DNA of 64,000 nt from Microbacterium stercoris (lineage in GTDB: Bacteria > Actinomycetota > Actinomycetes > Actinomycetales > Microbacteriaceae). The first letter of the stretch is position 1, and the number at the start of each line of letters is the position of its first letter. The stretch covers positions 124,001 through 188,000 of the forward strand of contig NZ_JAGFOA010000001.1 in NCBI RefSeq assembly GCF_017592545.1, given 5' to 3'. The translations under genes were made by a program, and so were the position numbers. Positions 32,587 through 41,877 of this stretch are shown in pieces. The notes beneath the pieces are model-generated. The model saw only the letters and a program-made list of their open reading frames with translations. It searched no databases and was not told the DNA's origin.

Positions 32587-34275
32587 GTGACGACAGGATC
32601 CGTGCTCGGACAGCCTGCCCTTTTCCGTCTCACCGACGAGGAAGAGCTGCCGACGGATCTGAGTGTCCGCGAGTCGCGCCTCCTCGTCGGAGCGCTGAAC
32701 TTCCATGCGCTGATGGCCCCGTCCCGCGAGCTCACCGTGCACGCGTACAGCGGCGACTGGTCGTCGCTGCCGCGCACGACCGATGACTCGACCTTCACCG
32801 GCGAGTCGACGGCCTACCACTCCCGCGCGTACTCGTTCCGCATGGCGAGCACGGTCGAGCCCGAGCAGCGCGCGCCGATCGAGGCCGAGGCCGCATCCCT
32901 CGCCCTGGCCGCGCGTGACACCCGGCACCTCCACGTCTCACGCGACACGGTGCTCGCCTACGACCCGCCGCGCGAGCTCGACGGCAGCGCACTGCGGCGA
33001 GCGGCCCGTGCCGTGCGCGCGCGCACGCCGCTCCTCTACGACGAGCTGCGCGACCTCGAGCTGCTGCGGCACCGCCGCCCGCTGCACTCGCCCGTGCGGC
33101 GTCACCGCTACGAGCGCGAGTTTCAGCCCGGCGGCGAATACGAGCATTCCCGGATCGTGCCGGCCGGTGCGGTCCAGGACGGCGCGCCCCGTGCCGTCCT
33201 CTTCGGCCTGCACTGGTTCGAGCTCGGAGGGGCCGAGCGCTGGGCGTTCGAGTCGGTCCGCATCGCGCGTGATGCGGGCTTCCTCCCGATCGTGCTGACC
33301 AACCGCGATTCGCATCAGCCGTGGATCGACCGTCCCGAGCTGGACGGCGCGCTGCTGATCCCGTTCTCGGAGGAGTCGGGTCTGGCGTCCGAGTCGCAGA
33401 CTCCTGGCGTCGAGGAGCTCCTGCGTGCGCTCTTCCGTCTCTACGACATCCGCGGGGTCATGGTGCACCACAACCAGTGGCTGTACGACCGTCTGGGATG
33501 GATCGCCCGCTCGCGCCCCGGCATTCCGATCGTGGACTCCACGCACATCGTCGAGTACCGCGGCGGCGGGTACCCCGTCACCAGCGCGATCCAGGCCGAG
33601 GCCATCACCATCCATCACGTGATCTCCCCGACCCTGGCGCGCTGGATGACGCAGGTGCAGGGCATCGAGGCGGACAAGGTCGTGATGGCACCGCTCGGCG
33701 GCCTCACGGTCGACGTCAAGGAGGCGGAGTTCCGCGTCCGGGCCGACGGCGAGCGATTCACCGTCGCCTTCGTCGGGCGCATGGCGCGGCAGAAGGCCCC
33801 CGAGGTGTTCATCGCGATGGCCCAGAGGCTGCGCCGCGAAGGGCACGACCTGCGCCTGATCATGCACGGCGATGGCGAGATGGCCTCCTGGGTCGATGAG
33901 CTCATCGAGCGTGCCGGCCTCGTGGTGGAGCGCCGCCATTCCTCGGTCCCTGTCTCGCAGACCCTCGACGAGTCGCATCTGCTGGTGGTGCCCTCCCACA
34001 ACGAGGGCCTCACGCTGACGACGCTGGAGGCGATCGCCCACGGTGTGCCGGTCGTGTCGACCGACGTCGGCGGCCAGTCCGACATCATCCCGCGCCGCGC
34101 TCTTTCGTCGCGTTACGCGCACCGGGCCGCGGCCCAGCTGGCGCGGGCGGTGGCGAGCGCGATCGACGAGGACGCACGCAGGCAGCTCTGGCGCGAGGAG
34201 CGCAAGGCGGAGAAGCGCCTGCTGAAGATGGAGTCCGCGAGCACGTGGTTCGAGAAGGAGGTCCGATCGTGGTGA
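32587..34275 (+). CDS. Glycosyltransferase family 4 protein
   Basis: 562 aa. Residues 1-200 are a poorly conserved N-terminal region; the GT-B fold starts at AVLFGLHWFELGGAERWAFESVRIARD (about 200) and the donor domain has FTVAFVGRMARQKAPEVFIAMAQRL, LIMHGDGE and the nucleotide-diphosphate site HNEGLTLTTLEAIAHGVPVVSTDVGG. It transfers a sugar from a nucleotide sugar with retention, probably to the exported glycan. Start GTG. It overlaps the next GT2 gene by GTGA. Confidence 0.88.
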   Translation: MTTGSVLGQPALFRLTDEEELPTDLSVRESRLLVGALNFHALMAPSRELTVHAYSGDWSSLPRTTDDSTFTGESTAYHSRAYSFRMASTVEPEQRAPIEAEAASLALAARDTRHLHVSRDTVLAYDPPRELDGSALRRAARAVRARTPLLYDELRDLELLRHRRPLHSPVRRHRYEREFQPGGEYEHSRIVPAGAVQDGAPRAVLFGLHWFELGGAERWAFESVRIARDAGFLPIVLTNRDSHQPWIDRPELDGALLIPFSEESGLASESQTPGVEELLRALFRLYDIRGVMVHHNQWLYDRLGWIARSRPGIPIVDSTHIVEYRGGGYPVTSAIQAEAITIHHVISPTLARWMTQVQGIEADKVVMAPLGGLTVDVKEAEFRVRADGERFTVAFVGRMARQKAPEVFIAMAQRLRREGHDLRLIMHGDGEMASWVDELIERAGLVVERRHSSVPVSQTLDESHLLVVPSHNEGLTLTTLEAIAHGVPVVSTDVGGQSDIIPRRALSSRYAHRAAAQLARAVASAIDEDARRQLWREERKAEKRLLKMESASTWFEKEVRSW

Positions 34276-35171
34276 CGGTCGCAGCAGTCGTGGTGACGTT
34301 CAATCGTCTGGAGAAGCTCAAGACGGTGATCGCCTCGATCGAGGCGCAGACGCACCCGGTCGAGAAGCTCCTGATCATCGACAACGCATCGACGGACGGC
34401 ACGGGCGAATACCTGGCCGGTCTCTCCTCCAGCGCGCCCGTCGAGGTCGTGTCGATGGAGAAGAACTCGGGAGGAGCCGGCGGCTTCGCGGAGGGCATGA
34501 TCCGCGGCTACGCCTCGGGCGCCGATCACGTCTGGATCATGGACGACGACTGCTATCCGCAGCCGGAGGCGCTGGCGAACCTCGTGCGCGGCTTCGACGA
34601 GGCCGTCGCAGAACTCGGCGGTGAGGTGCCGTTCGCCTGCTCGGTGGTCGAGTTCACCGACGGCAGCATCTGCGAGATGAACAACCCGGTGCCCACCTGG
34701 GATTGGGGACGTCTGCTGGTCAAGGGGCAGCGCAACGTGATGGTCACGGCCTGCTCCTTCGTGTCCGTCCTGATCCCGCGCTGGGCGATCGCCAAGCACG
34801 GCGTGCCGTATCGCGACTACTTCATCTGGTTCGATGACCGCGAGTACACGCTGCGCCTGACGAGGGCGTGCCCCGGCGTCCAGGTGCTGGACTCCACGGT
34901 CATCCACGACATGGGTGACAACCGCGGCGTGAACTTCGCGATGGTCGATGCCAAGAGCCTCTGGAAGTTCTCGTACGGTGTCCGCAACGAGGCGTCGTAC
35001 CAGCTGCACCACCGCGGGCCGCTGTACTTCCTCGAGTTCGGAGCGCGTCTGTTCGTGAGCCTGCACCGGGGACGCGTGCCGCTGAAGCTGCGCGCCGCCC
35101 TGCTGCGCAAGTGGATCGAGGGCATCGGCTTCAACCCGAAGGTGGAGTACCCGGGCGACGCCCGTCGGTGA
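34272..35171 (+). CDS. Galactofuranosyltransferase-like GT2 protein
   Basis: 299-aa GT-A enzyme: VAAVVVTFNRLEKLKTVIASIEAQ, IIDNASTDGTGEYL, GGAGGFAEGM and the metal/donor motif MDDDCYPQP, with FIWFDDREYTLRL as the acceptor-site WDD-like motif. The order GGxGGF ... DDD ... W(F)DD is the pattern of the GlfT2-type family, which adds galactofuranose. Start is GTG 34272 (GTGA overlap) or GTG 34269, behind GGAGG. A close paralogue lies at 36792-37796. Confidence 0.88.
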   Translation: MTVAAVVVTFNRLEKLKTVIASIEAQTHPVEKLLIIDNASTDGTGEYLAGLSSSAPVEVVSMEKNSGGAGGFAEGMIRGYASGADHVWIMDDDCYPQPEALANLVRGFDEAVAELGGEVPFACSVVEFTDGSICEMNNPVPTWDWGRLLVKGQRNVMVTACSFVSVLIPRWAIAKHGVPYRDYFIWFDDREYTLRLTRACPGVQVLDSTVIHDMGDNRGVNFAMVDAKSLWKFSYGVRNEASYQLHHRGPLYFLEFGARLFVSLHRGRVPLKLRAALLRKWIEGIGFNPKVEYPGDARR

Positions 35172-35225
35172 CGGGCCATCCCGGAATGACGGCTCTGCCG
35201 GGCAGGCTCCCAGTCAGTGCATCCC

Positions 35226-35231
35226 TAGGAT
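35226..35231 (+). promoter_or_regulatory. Leaderless -10 element of exporter permease 2
   Basis: TAGGAT, 7 nt before GTG 35239; the in-frame ATG 35230 overlaps it, so GTG 35239 is preferred. Confidence 0.6.
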
Positions 35232-35238
35232 GGGGGCT

Positions 35239-36015
35239 GTGAGCACAGCCCGGGGAGCCAGACGCTACCTGCACTCCCTGTGGCTGCTGTCGGCGCGAGA
35301 CCTTCGTGTGCGATACGCGACGAGCTGGCTCGGATATCTGTGGTCGGTGCTCGATCCGCTCGTGATGAGCGCGATCTACTGGTTCGTCTTCACGCAGATC
35401 TTCGATCGCGGTGCGGGTGAGGAGCCGTACATCGTGTTCCTCATCACCGCGCTTCTGCCGTGGGTGTGGTTCAACGCCGCCGTCACCGACTTCACCAAGG
35501 CCTTCACGAAGGACGCGAAGCTCGTGCGATCGACCGCGATCCCGCGCTCCATCTGGATCGGTCGCATCGTGCTGTCCAAGGGCGTCGAGTTCCTGTGCGC
35601 CCTTCCCGTGATCGTCGCGTTCGCGATCTTCGGCGGTGCGACGGTCGGCGTCGAGCTGCTGTGGTTCCCCGTGGCGATCGTCGTGCAGGCGGTGCTGCTC
35701 GTGGGCCTCGGCCTGATCGTGGCGCCCCTGTGCATCCTGTTCAGCGATCTCGAGCGCACCACCCGGCTGATCCTGCGGGCGCTCTTCTACGCGTCGCCGA
35801 TCATCTACAGCGTCAAGGATCTGCCGCAGGGCTTCGGCTGGCTCGAGGTCGCGAACCCTCTGGCCGGGGTGTTCACGATGTACCGCGTCGGCTTCTTCCC
35901 GGACCAGTGGGACGGCGCGGCCGTGCTGTCGAGCGTTCTCGTGAGCCTTGTGCTGCTGGCTGTCGGCCTGCTGGTGTTCCGTCGCCTCGAGCGTCCGCTG
36001 TTGAAGGAGCTGTGA
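35239..36015 (+). CDS. Polysaccharide ABC exporter permease 2 (Wzm type)
   Basis: 258-aa ABC-2 membrane subunit, six helices: YLHSLWLLSARDLRVRYATSWLGYLWSVLDPL is the N-terminal entry, PWVWFNAAVTDFTKAFTKDAKLV and SPIIYSVKDLP the conserved middle. Homologous in style to the mycobacterial galactan exporter permease next to glf/glfT. Stop overlaps the ATPase start. Regulation by its own leaderless promoter separates it from the GT genes upstream. Confidence 0.92.
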   Translation: MSTARGARRYLHSLWLLSARDLRVRYATSWLGYLWSVLDPLVMSAIYWFVFTQIFDRGAGEEPYIVFLITALLPWVWFNAAVTDFTKAFTKDAKLVRSTAIPRSIWIGRIVLSKGVEFLCALPVIVAFAIFGGATVGVELLWFPVAIVVQAVLLVGLGLIVAPLCILFSDLERTTRLILRALFYASPIIYSVKDLPQGFGWLEVANPLAGVFTMYRVGFFPDQWDGAAVLSSVLVSLVLLAVGLLVFRRLERPLLKEL

Positions 36016-36767
36016 TGATGACCGAGCCCGAAGTGGCACCGGTGATCGAGGTGCACGACCTCGGCGTGCGCTTCCGGCGCAACCGCCGTGGCCGCCGCAG
36101 CATCAAGTCGATGTTCGCGGACTCGAGCCGGCGTATGCCCAAGGGCGAGTTCTGGGCGCTGCGGGACGTGTCGTTCACGGTGCAGCCCGGCGAGTCGATC
36201 GGCGTGGTGGGCCGCAACGGCCAGGGCAAGTCGACGCTGCTGAAGCTCGTGGCGGGTGTGCTGCTGCCGGATGAGGGCGGCGTGCGGGTCAATGCGGGTG
36301 TGGCCCCGCTCATCGAGCTCACGGGCGGCTTCGTGGGCGATCTCACCGTTCGCGAGAACGTGCATCTCACGGCGGGCCTGCACGGCATGAGCAAGGCCCG
36401 GGTCGCGGCTCGCTACGACGAGATCGTCGCCTTCGCCGAACTCGAGGAGTTCCAGGACACCGCCTACAAGCACCTCTCCAACGGCATGAAGGTGCGCCTG
36501 GCGTTCTCGGTCGTCTCGCAGCTGGACGAGCCGATCCTGCTCGTCGACGAGGTGCTCGCCGTCGGCGATCGGGCCTTCCGCGCGAAGTGCTACAAGCGCA
36601 TCGACGAGCTGCTCGCGGAGGGGCGCACCCTCTTCTTCGTCAGCCACAGCGAGAAGGATCTGCTGCGCTTCTGCACGCGTGGGCTGTACATCCGAGAGCA
36701 CAGGCTGGTGCTGGACGCGCCGATCGGCGAGGTCATCGAGCGCTACAACGCCGACAACCCGTCCTGA
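36015..36767 (+). CDS. Polysaccharide ABC exporter ATPase 2 (Wzt type)
   Basis: 250-aa ATP-binding subunit: Walker A GRNGQGKSTLLK (Gln in place of the usual Ser/Ala), signature LSNGMKVRLAFSVV, Walker B ILLVDEVLAVGD, H-loop FFVSHSEKD. ATG 36015 overlaps the permease stop by one base and has AAGGAG 5-6 nt upstream; ATG 36018 is an equal choice. No carbohydrate-binding C-terminus. Convergent with the GT2 gene, 24 bp apart. Confidence 0.93.
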   Translation: MMTEPEVAPVIEVHDLGVRFRRNRRGRRSIKSMFADSSRRMPKGEFWALRDVSFTVQPGESIGVVGRNGQGKSTLLKLVAGVLLPDEGGVRVNAGVAPLIELTGGFVGDLTVRENVHLTAGLHGMSKARVAARYDEIVAFAELEEFQDTAYKHLSNGMKVRLAFSVVSQLDEPILLVDEVLAVGDRAFRAKCYKRIDELLAEGRTLFFVSHSEKDLLRFCTRGLYIREHRLVLDAPIGEVIERYNADNPS

Positions 36768-36791
36768 CTCCCTGCATCGCCGGGGGCGAGG

Positions 36792-37796
36792 TCAGGCGTC
36801 GGCAGGGTGCTCGCTGAGCGGGGTCATGATGGCCCAGCTGCGGTCGGCGCCGATCTTCCACCCGTCGCGAAGGCCGCGCCACAGGTTGCTCGTGCCGCGC
36901 ACCGTGTGCTCCACGGCGACCAGGCGGATCAGCTCCTTCACGAGGGTGAGCGCGGAGCCGGTCGCGAAGCGCACCGGGCGGTAGGCGCCATGCGCGCGGA
37001 GGTAGTGCTTGATGATGCCCCGGTTGCGCATGATGTAGTACCGGTACGCGTTGCTCGAGGCGTTGAGGTGACGCACGCCCATGTCCCACTGCTTCAGCTC
37101 GCGGGTGCGGCGCAGCACGAACTCGTTCACGATCACCGAGGTCGTCTGTCGGGAGGCCAGCCATCCATAGGTCTGGTCGTCCCAGTAGATGAAGAAGCGC
37201 GGATCCGGCAGACCGATCTTCGTGACGATGTCGCGGTGGATGAACATGCCCTCGAAGCAGCCCGAGTTCATCTCGCGGTATCCCGAGGCGTCGAAGCCGG
37301 CCGGGGCGAACGGGATCGGGATGGCGAGCGTCGGTGCGATGCGGTACTGCCAGTAGAACTCGCTGCCGTCGTAGTCGTAGCGGCGGCCCTGGATGCTCTT
37401 GAAGCGCGGTGTCCACACGCCCATGCGGGCGAGGCCGTCGGGCAGCACCTCGACGTCGTCGTCCATCAGCCAGATCCATTCGGATCCGATCTCGTGCGCG
37501 ATGCGCATGCCCTCGCTGAAGCCGCCGGATCCGCCGGTGTTCTCGTCGAGGCGGCGGTAGACGAGCTCGGTGCCGAGGCGGGGCCGGAACGACTCGACGA
37601 CCTCGGTCGTGTCGTCGGCGGAGGCGTTGTCGACGACGACCACGTGGCCCGGCTTCGGGTCCATGCGGATGATCGACTCGAGCAGCCCGGTCAGCAGGTG
37701 CGAGCGGTTGTAGGTGACCACGACGATCGTCGCGGATGCCGGATCGAACGAGTCGGGCAGCGGCGCGCCGGGCGCGGGGGCGAGGGGTTCGGTCAC
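36792..37796 (-). CDS. Galactofuranosyltransferase-like GT2 protein, paralogue
   Basis: 334-aa GT-A enzyme with the same motif order as 34272-35171: IVVVTYNRSHLLTGLLESI, VVDNASADDTTEVV, GGSGGFSEGM, WLMDDDVEVLPDG and FIYWDDQTYGWL. The C-terminal part (NASSNAYRYYIMRNRGIIKHYLR) is typical of GlfT2-like enzymes. It probably makes a different galactofuranosyl linkage from its paralogue (inference). TAGGCT 6 nt before GTG 37796 marks a leaderless start. Confidence 0.88.
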   Translation of the reverse strand: MTEPLAPAPGAPLPDSFDPASATIVVVTYNRSHLLTGLLESIIRMDPKPGHVVVVDNASADDTTEVVESFRPRLGTELVYRRLDENTGGSGGFSEGMRIAHEIGSEWIWLMDDDVEVLPDGLARMGVWTPRFKSIQGRRYDYDGSEFYWQYRIAPTLAIPIPFAPAGFDASGYREMNSGCFEGMFIHRDIVTKIGLPDPRFFIYWDDQTYGWLASRQTTSVIVNEFVLRRTRELKQWDMGVRHLNASSNAYRYYIMRNRGIIKHYLRAHGAYRPVRFATGSALTLVKELIRLVAVEHTVRGTSNLWRGLRDGWKIGADRSWAIMTPLSEHPADA

Positions 37797-37802
37797 CCGA
37801 AG

Positions 37803-37808
37803 AGCCTA
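37803..37808 (-). promoter_or_regulatory. Leaderless -10 element of the GT2 paralogue
   Basis: TAGGCT on the minus strand, 6 nt before GTG 37796. Confidence 0.65.
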
Positions 37809-39140
37809 CCCTGCAAGGCCAGACGGTCCCTGGGACGGGGCTTCCGCGAGGTCGCGGATGCGCTCGCGCCAGGAGCGCGACTGACCCGCGCGCACGGCGC
37901 AGACCACGAGCATCATCCAGCCGAGCCCGGTGAGTGTGAAGCTCTCGAACATCGAGTCGACGAGCAGCGCCACCAGCATCAGCGGCGTCCACGCGTGCAC
38001 CAGCGAGCGGCGCTCGCCCGCGACCAGCCACGATCGCACGAGCGCGACCGCGCACATGCCGCCGAAGAGCAGCAGGCCCGCCCAGCCCAGCTGGATGAGT
38101 GCGTCGAAGAACGAGTTCAGGGCCGAGGCGTGGTGGTCGTCGAGCGTGAAGTTGATGACGTTCAGAGGGTAGGGGGCGGTGGCATCGTCGCCGCGCAGCC
38201 ACTGGCCGTGCCAGCCCCAGCCCTGCACCGGACGGGGGCGCACCCAGTCGAGGATCTCGTTCCACAAGTCGGCGCGGATCGAGAAGTCGCTGGCGGCGTC
38301 GAGCAGGCGGATGATCTGGTGCCGCAGGATCCAGCACGCGACGAGCACCGCGACGACGACGGCCGCGACGAGGGTGTGGGTGGCGCGACGGCGCTCCGGC
38401 GCCGCGCGGCGCACGATTCCCAGAGCGAGGGTGGCCGCGGCCACGGCGACCGCGATGACCAGCACGGTGGGGGAGGCCGAGAACACCGCGAGCAGGCCGG
38501 CGAGCGTCAGGGAGGCGATCGACAGCCGCAGCGAGATCGACTGCGTGAGCCATTCGATGGCGAACGTGATGAGCGCCATGACGGCGACGAACCCGAGCAT
38601 GTTGCGGGTGCCGAAGACACCCTGGATCGGGCCGCCCTGCGCGAGCTGTCCCGCCACCCCGAGGAAGGGGAAGGGGATGTCGAGCAGCACGCCGGAGAGG
38701 ATCTCGACGGCGAGCGAGAGCGCGAGCATGACCCGCAGCACGTCACCGAGCGCGCGCACGGTCTGCAGCGTGTCGCGCACGTGTGCGATGACGATGGCGA
38801 GGAGTCCCCAGGCGAGCAGCTCGAACCAGCCGCGCAGACTGGATGCCTCGTCGAAAGACCAGAACACGCTCGCCAGCGCCCATGCGAAGAACGCGACGAG
38901 GGTGGTCGGCGCGAACCGCAGCAGCGTCAGCTCGTCGCGGCGCGCGATCAGGATCGCCACGCCCAGCGCGTCCAGCGCGAGCACGATGGTGAGCAGGGTG
39001 ACGGATCCGGCGGTGCGCCCGATGAGGAACGACGCGAATCCCGTTCCGAGGGCCGCGAGGGTGAAGGCGCGCGCGAAGTCGGCGGACTGCAGGAGGCGGA
39101 CGAGCCATCCGGCACGCGGATCGCCGAGGGCGTCGGTCAT
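37806..39140 (-). CDS. O-antigen ligase/polymerase-like membrane protein A
   Basis: 444 aa, about 11 helices, with the large extracytoplasmic loop of the Wzy/WaaL superfamily (RADLWNEILDWVRPRPVQGWGWHGQW, then DHHASALNSFFDALIQLGWAG, the H-x-x-x-L-N-x-x-F region). It links or polymerises lipid-linked glycans outside the membrane. ATG 39140 overlaps the upstream paralogue's stop by ATGA; the longer open frame upstream is coincidental. The paralogue and this protein share fold and motif order but little sequence. Confidence 0.85.
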   Translation of the reverse strand: MTDALGDPRAGWLVRLLQSADFARAFTLAALGTGFASFLIGRTAGSVTLLTIVLALDALGVAILIARRDELTLLRFAPTTLVAFFAWALASVFWSFDEASSLRGWFELLAWGLLAIVIAHVRDTLQTVRALGDVLRVMLALSLAVEILSGVLLDIPFPFLGVAGQLAQGGPIQGVFGTRNMLGFVAVMALITFAIEWLTQSISLRLSIASLTLAGLLAVFSASPTVLVIAVAVAAATLALGIVRRAAPERRRATHTLVAAVVVAVLVACWILRHQIIRLLDAASDFSIRADLWNEILDWVRPRPVQGWGWHGQWLRGDDATAPYPLNVINFTLDDHHASALNSFFDALIQLGWAGLLLFGGMCAVALVRSWLVAGERRSLVHAWTPLMLVALLVDSMFESFTLTGLGWMMLVVCAVRAGQSRSWRERIRDLAEAPSQGPSGLAG

Positions 39141-40531
39141 CGCCGGGGCGTCCTGAGCGCCGGCTGGTCGCCGTCGTGGCCGACGATCGGGGCGAGCTTG
39201 ATCTTGAACGAGAAGAGCACCGCGAGCGTCCAGCCCCACAGCATGATCGGGCCCGATTCGGTCAGCCCCTGCAGGAGCAGCATCGCCGCGAGCAGAGGGG
39301 CAAGCAGCGAGAGGGGCGAGAACGGCCGGTCCGCCTGGAGATCCCACCGGGGCCGGTCGACGGCGAAGAACCAGGACCGCCAGGTCAGCGCGGCATAGGC
39401 GAGACCGAGGAGAAGCACCCCGACCCTGCCGAGCTGCAGGAAGGCATCGAGCCACATGTTGTGGGCGTGGAACACCGAGATGCCGTGATCGACGATCCAG
39501 CCGTCGAAGGCAGGATCCATCGGCACCCAGGGGCTCGAGAAGCCGTTGCCGTGCACGGGGTGGGTCACCGCGCGCTCCCACACGGCGGTCCAGATCCGGT
39601 CGCGGTCGGTGAGCGTGGCCTCGCGTCCGAGCAGCGGCAGCACACGATCCCACAGCACGAGGGCGAGCGCGAGCGCGATCGCGCCGACGCCGACGAACAG
39701 CAGGTAGAGGCGGCGGCGATCTCCGGCGGTGCGCGCGCGGCGCATGAGCAGCACGGTGACGAGCACCGCGGTCGCACCGGCAGCGCAGACGAGGGCGGTC
39801 GCCGATCCGGCGCGCACGAACAGGATGGCCGTCAGCACGATCCAGACGATCTGCACGGGCGCATAGGGCGGCCGCGAGGCATAGCGGACCGCGAAGACGG
39901 CGATGGCCAGCACGCAGAGGATGCCGAGGTAGTTGGCGTTGCCGACGATCCCCTGGATGCGCTCGCCGACGATCCCCTCGAAGAGGTTGCCCCGCACCCA
40001 GTACCACTGCGGATCGGGGTCGGCGGGCGGATCGACGAAGTTCGGCAGCAGGGGAGCACGGCGGATCAGCGCGACCCACAGCTCGATCGCGATCGACAGG
40101 CCCATCACCCACTTGAGCGCGACGTCGAGGGCGCGCACGATCTCAGCCCACGTGAGAGTGTGCGCGAAGAAGAGGGCCTGCAGCGTGCAGCCCGCCAGAA
40201 GAGGCCAGGTCAGCAGCGTCGCGCCCGGCCAGGCCGACCAGATCAGCGAGACGAGCCCCCATGCGACGTATGCGAGAGCCGTCCACGGCAGACGGCGCCA
40301 CCGCAGTCCGTTGCGGCGGATCACCGGGATCCAGAACGCGATGGCCCCGAGCGTCGTCACGGCCAGCACAACCGCTCCGCCGGCGAGACCGAGCAGGTTC
40401 CACCAGAAGGCGTGGGCCATACCGGAGAACAGTGCGAACGCTGCCCAGACCCGCAGCAGCTGGTGCGACGTGGCCTCCCGCTCCGGCGCGGCCGGAGGGG
40501 TGTGAGCCGTGTATCGGGTGATCTGGGCCAT
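39137..40531 (-). CDS. O-antigen ligase/polymerase-like membrane protein B
   Basis: 464 aa, about 12 helices. Extracytoplasmic loop: DRIWTAVWERAVTHPVHGNGFSSPW followed by HAHNMWLDAFLQLGRVGVLLL, the H-x-x-x-L-x-x-x-x-E/Q-x-G pattern of the Wzy_C/O-antigen ligase family. It is first in a two-gene operon. TACCCT lies 7 nt before ATG 40531 (leaderless), divergent from manA. Confidence 0.87.
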   Translation of the reverse strand: MAQITRYTAHTPPAAPEREATSHQLLRVWAAFALFSGMAHAFWWNLLGLAGGAVVLAVTTLGAIAFWIPVIRRNGLRWRRLPWTALAYVAWGLVSLIWSAWPGATLLTWPLLAGCTLQALFFAHTLTWAEIVRALDVALKWVMGLSIAIELWVALIRRAPLLPNFVDPPADPDPQWYWVRGNLFEGIVGERIQGIVGNANYLGILCVLAIAVFAVRYASRPPYAPVQIVWIVLTAILFVRAGSATALVCAAGATAVLVTVLLMRRARTAGDRRRLYLLFVGVGAIALALALVLWDRVLPLLGREATLTDRDRIWTAVWERAVTHPVHGNGFSSPWVPMDPAFDGWIVDHGISVFHAHNMWLDAFLQLGRVGVLLLGLAYAALTWRSWFFAVDRPRWDLQADRPFSPLSLLAPLLAAMLLLQGLTESGPIMLWGWTLAVLFSFKIKLAPIVGHDGDQPALRTPRR

Positions 40532-40538
40532 CGTGCTC

Positions 40539-40544
40539 AGGGTA
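40539..40544 (-). promoter_or_regulatory. Leaderless -10 element of the O-antigen ligase-like operon
   Basis: TACCCT on the minus strand, 7 nt before ATG 40531; only 15 bp from the divergent manA element. Confidence 0.65.
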
Positions 40545-40559
40545 CCCGGCCCGGGCGAA

Positions 40560-40565
40560 TAGCCT
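40560..40565 (+). promoter_or_regulatory. Leaderless -10 element of manA
   Basis: TAGCCT, 6 nt before GTG 40572. Confidence 0.65.
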
Positions 40566-40571
40566 GGTGGC

Positions 40572-41729
40572 GTGCTGCTGCCGCTGACGAACGCCCCCCG
40601 CGACTACGCCTGGGGATCGACGACCCTGATCGCCGCCCTCGAGGGACGTCCGGAGGCCGCCGGGCCCGAGGCCGAGGTCTGGTACGGCGACCATCCCTCC
40701 GATCCCTCGGAGATCGCGGACGGATCCGGTCTCACCCTCGACCGCTGGATCGCCCGATCGGGGGCAGAGCACGGCGTCACGCAGCCGCTGCCGTATCTTC
40801 TCAAGCTGCTCGCGGCGAACCAGGTGCTCTCGATCCAGGTGCACCCGTCGAAGTCCCAGGCCGAGGAGGCCTTCGCCCGCGAGGCGCAGCTGCCCGCGGA
40901 CGCCCCGCGCAACTACGCCGACGACAACCACAAGCCGGAGATGATCGTGGCACTGTCCGAGCGCTTCGAGGCGCTCAGCGGGCTGCGCGAGCTCGGTGCC
41001 ACGCGTCGCCTGCTCGAGTCGCTCGGAGACGCCGCGGCGCCGCTGCGCGCGCGTCTGTCGGACGAGGCGGGCCTCGCCAACGCGATCGGCTGGCTGCTCT
41101 CCGGCGAGGCGGCCGACGACGTGGTCGCCATCGAGGCGGCCCTCGCCGATGCCCAGTCGGTGGAGTTCGCGGCCGAGCTGGCCACCGCGCGCCGCCTCTC
41201 GCAGTGGTACCCGGGCGATCCGGGCGTTGCGGTCGCGCTTCTGATGAACTACGTCGTGCTGCACCGGGGCGAGAGCATCTTCCTGCGCGCCGGGATGCTG
41301 CACGCCTATGTCTCCGGTCTCGGCGTCGAGCTGATGGCGGCCAGCGACAACGTGCTGCGCGGCGGCCTGACCCCCAAGCGCATCGACGTCGACGAGCTGC
41401 TGCGCATCCTCGACCCGACGCCCGGCCCCGTGCCGCTGATCCTCCCCGTGGCGGCCGATCGGGGTGCTCGCGGTGTCGAGGCCTTCCCGGCGGACGTGCC
41501 CGACTTCGCCCTGCTGCGCGCACGCGTCGCACCGGGAGCGGACGCGGAGGTGCATCTGCGGGGCCCGCTCATCGTGCTCGCCACGGCCGGCGCCGTGACG
41601 GTGCAGGGATCGCACGGGGTGCTCGACCTGGTGCCGGGCGGTGCCGCGTTCGTGACCCCCGACGAGGGGAGCATCCGCCTCAGCGGCGAGGGCGAGGCCT
41701 TCCTCGCGCAGCCGGGGACCATCGGCTGA
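40572..41729 (+). CDS. manA: Mannose-6-phosphate isomerase, class I
   Basis: 385-aa zinc enzyme interconverting fructose-6-phosphate and mannose-6-phosphate, feeding GDP-mannose and wall glycans. Zinc-site motifs QVHPSKSQAEEAF and NYADDNHKPEMIVAL, and the active-site Arg/His region IFLRAGMLHAYVSGLGVELMAASDNVLRGGLTPKRID, are all intact. Length is usual for type I. In many actinobacteria manA lies close to whiB2, manB and DUF3499, as here except that manB is absent. Confidence 0.95.
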   Translation: MLLPLTNAPRDYAWGSTTLIAALEGRPEAAGPEAEVWYGDHPSDPSEIADGSGLTLDRWIARSGAEHGVTQPLPYLLKLLAANQVLSIQVHPSKSQAEEAFAREAQLPADAPRNYADDNHKPEMIVALSERFEALSGLRELGATRRLLESLGDAAAPLRARLSDEAGLANAIGWLLSGEAADDVVAIEAALADAQSVEFAAELATARRLSQWYPGDPGVAVALLMNYVVLHRGESIFLRAGMLHAYVSGLGVELMAASDNVLRGGLTPKRIDVDELLRILDPTPGPVPLILPVAADRGARGVEAFPADVPDFALLRARVAPGADAEVHLRGPLIVLATAGAVTVQGSHGVLDLVPGGAAFVTPDEGSIRLSGEGEAFLAQPGTIG

Positions 41730-41807
41730 TCGCGACACGCCGTTCCCGACACGCCGGTGCGGACCAATGAAGATTCATGCGTGCGTTGAGGGTTTACGAT
41801 CTGCGGC

Positions 41808-41836
41808 TTGCGCAATCCGAATGACACGGGTGTAAT
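41808..41836 (+). promoter_or_regulatory. Promoter of whiB2
   Basis: TTGCGC (41808-41813), 17-nt spacer, TGTAAT (41831-41836, 5 of 6 consensus). Leader of about 35 nt with AGGAG and GGGAGAG before ATG 41878. Confidence 0.6.
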
Positions 41837-41877
41837 TACTTGAACGTATTCGCGGGCCGAAGGAGTGGGAGAGCGAA

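Noticed and set aside
39141..40112. In-frame upstream extension of O-antigen ligase-like protein A
   Set aside because: Overlaps protein B on the same strand and is Arg/Ala-rich without helices; ATGA overlap at 39140 is the natural start.
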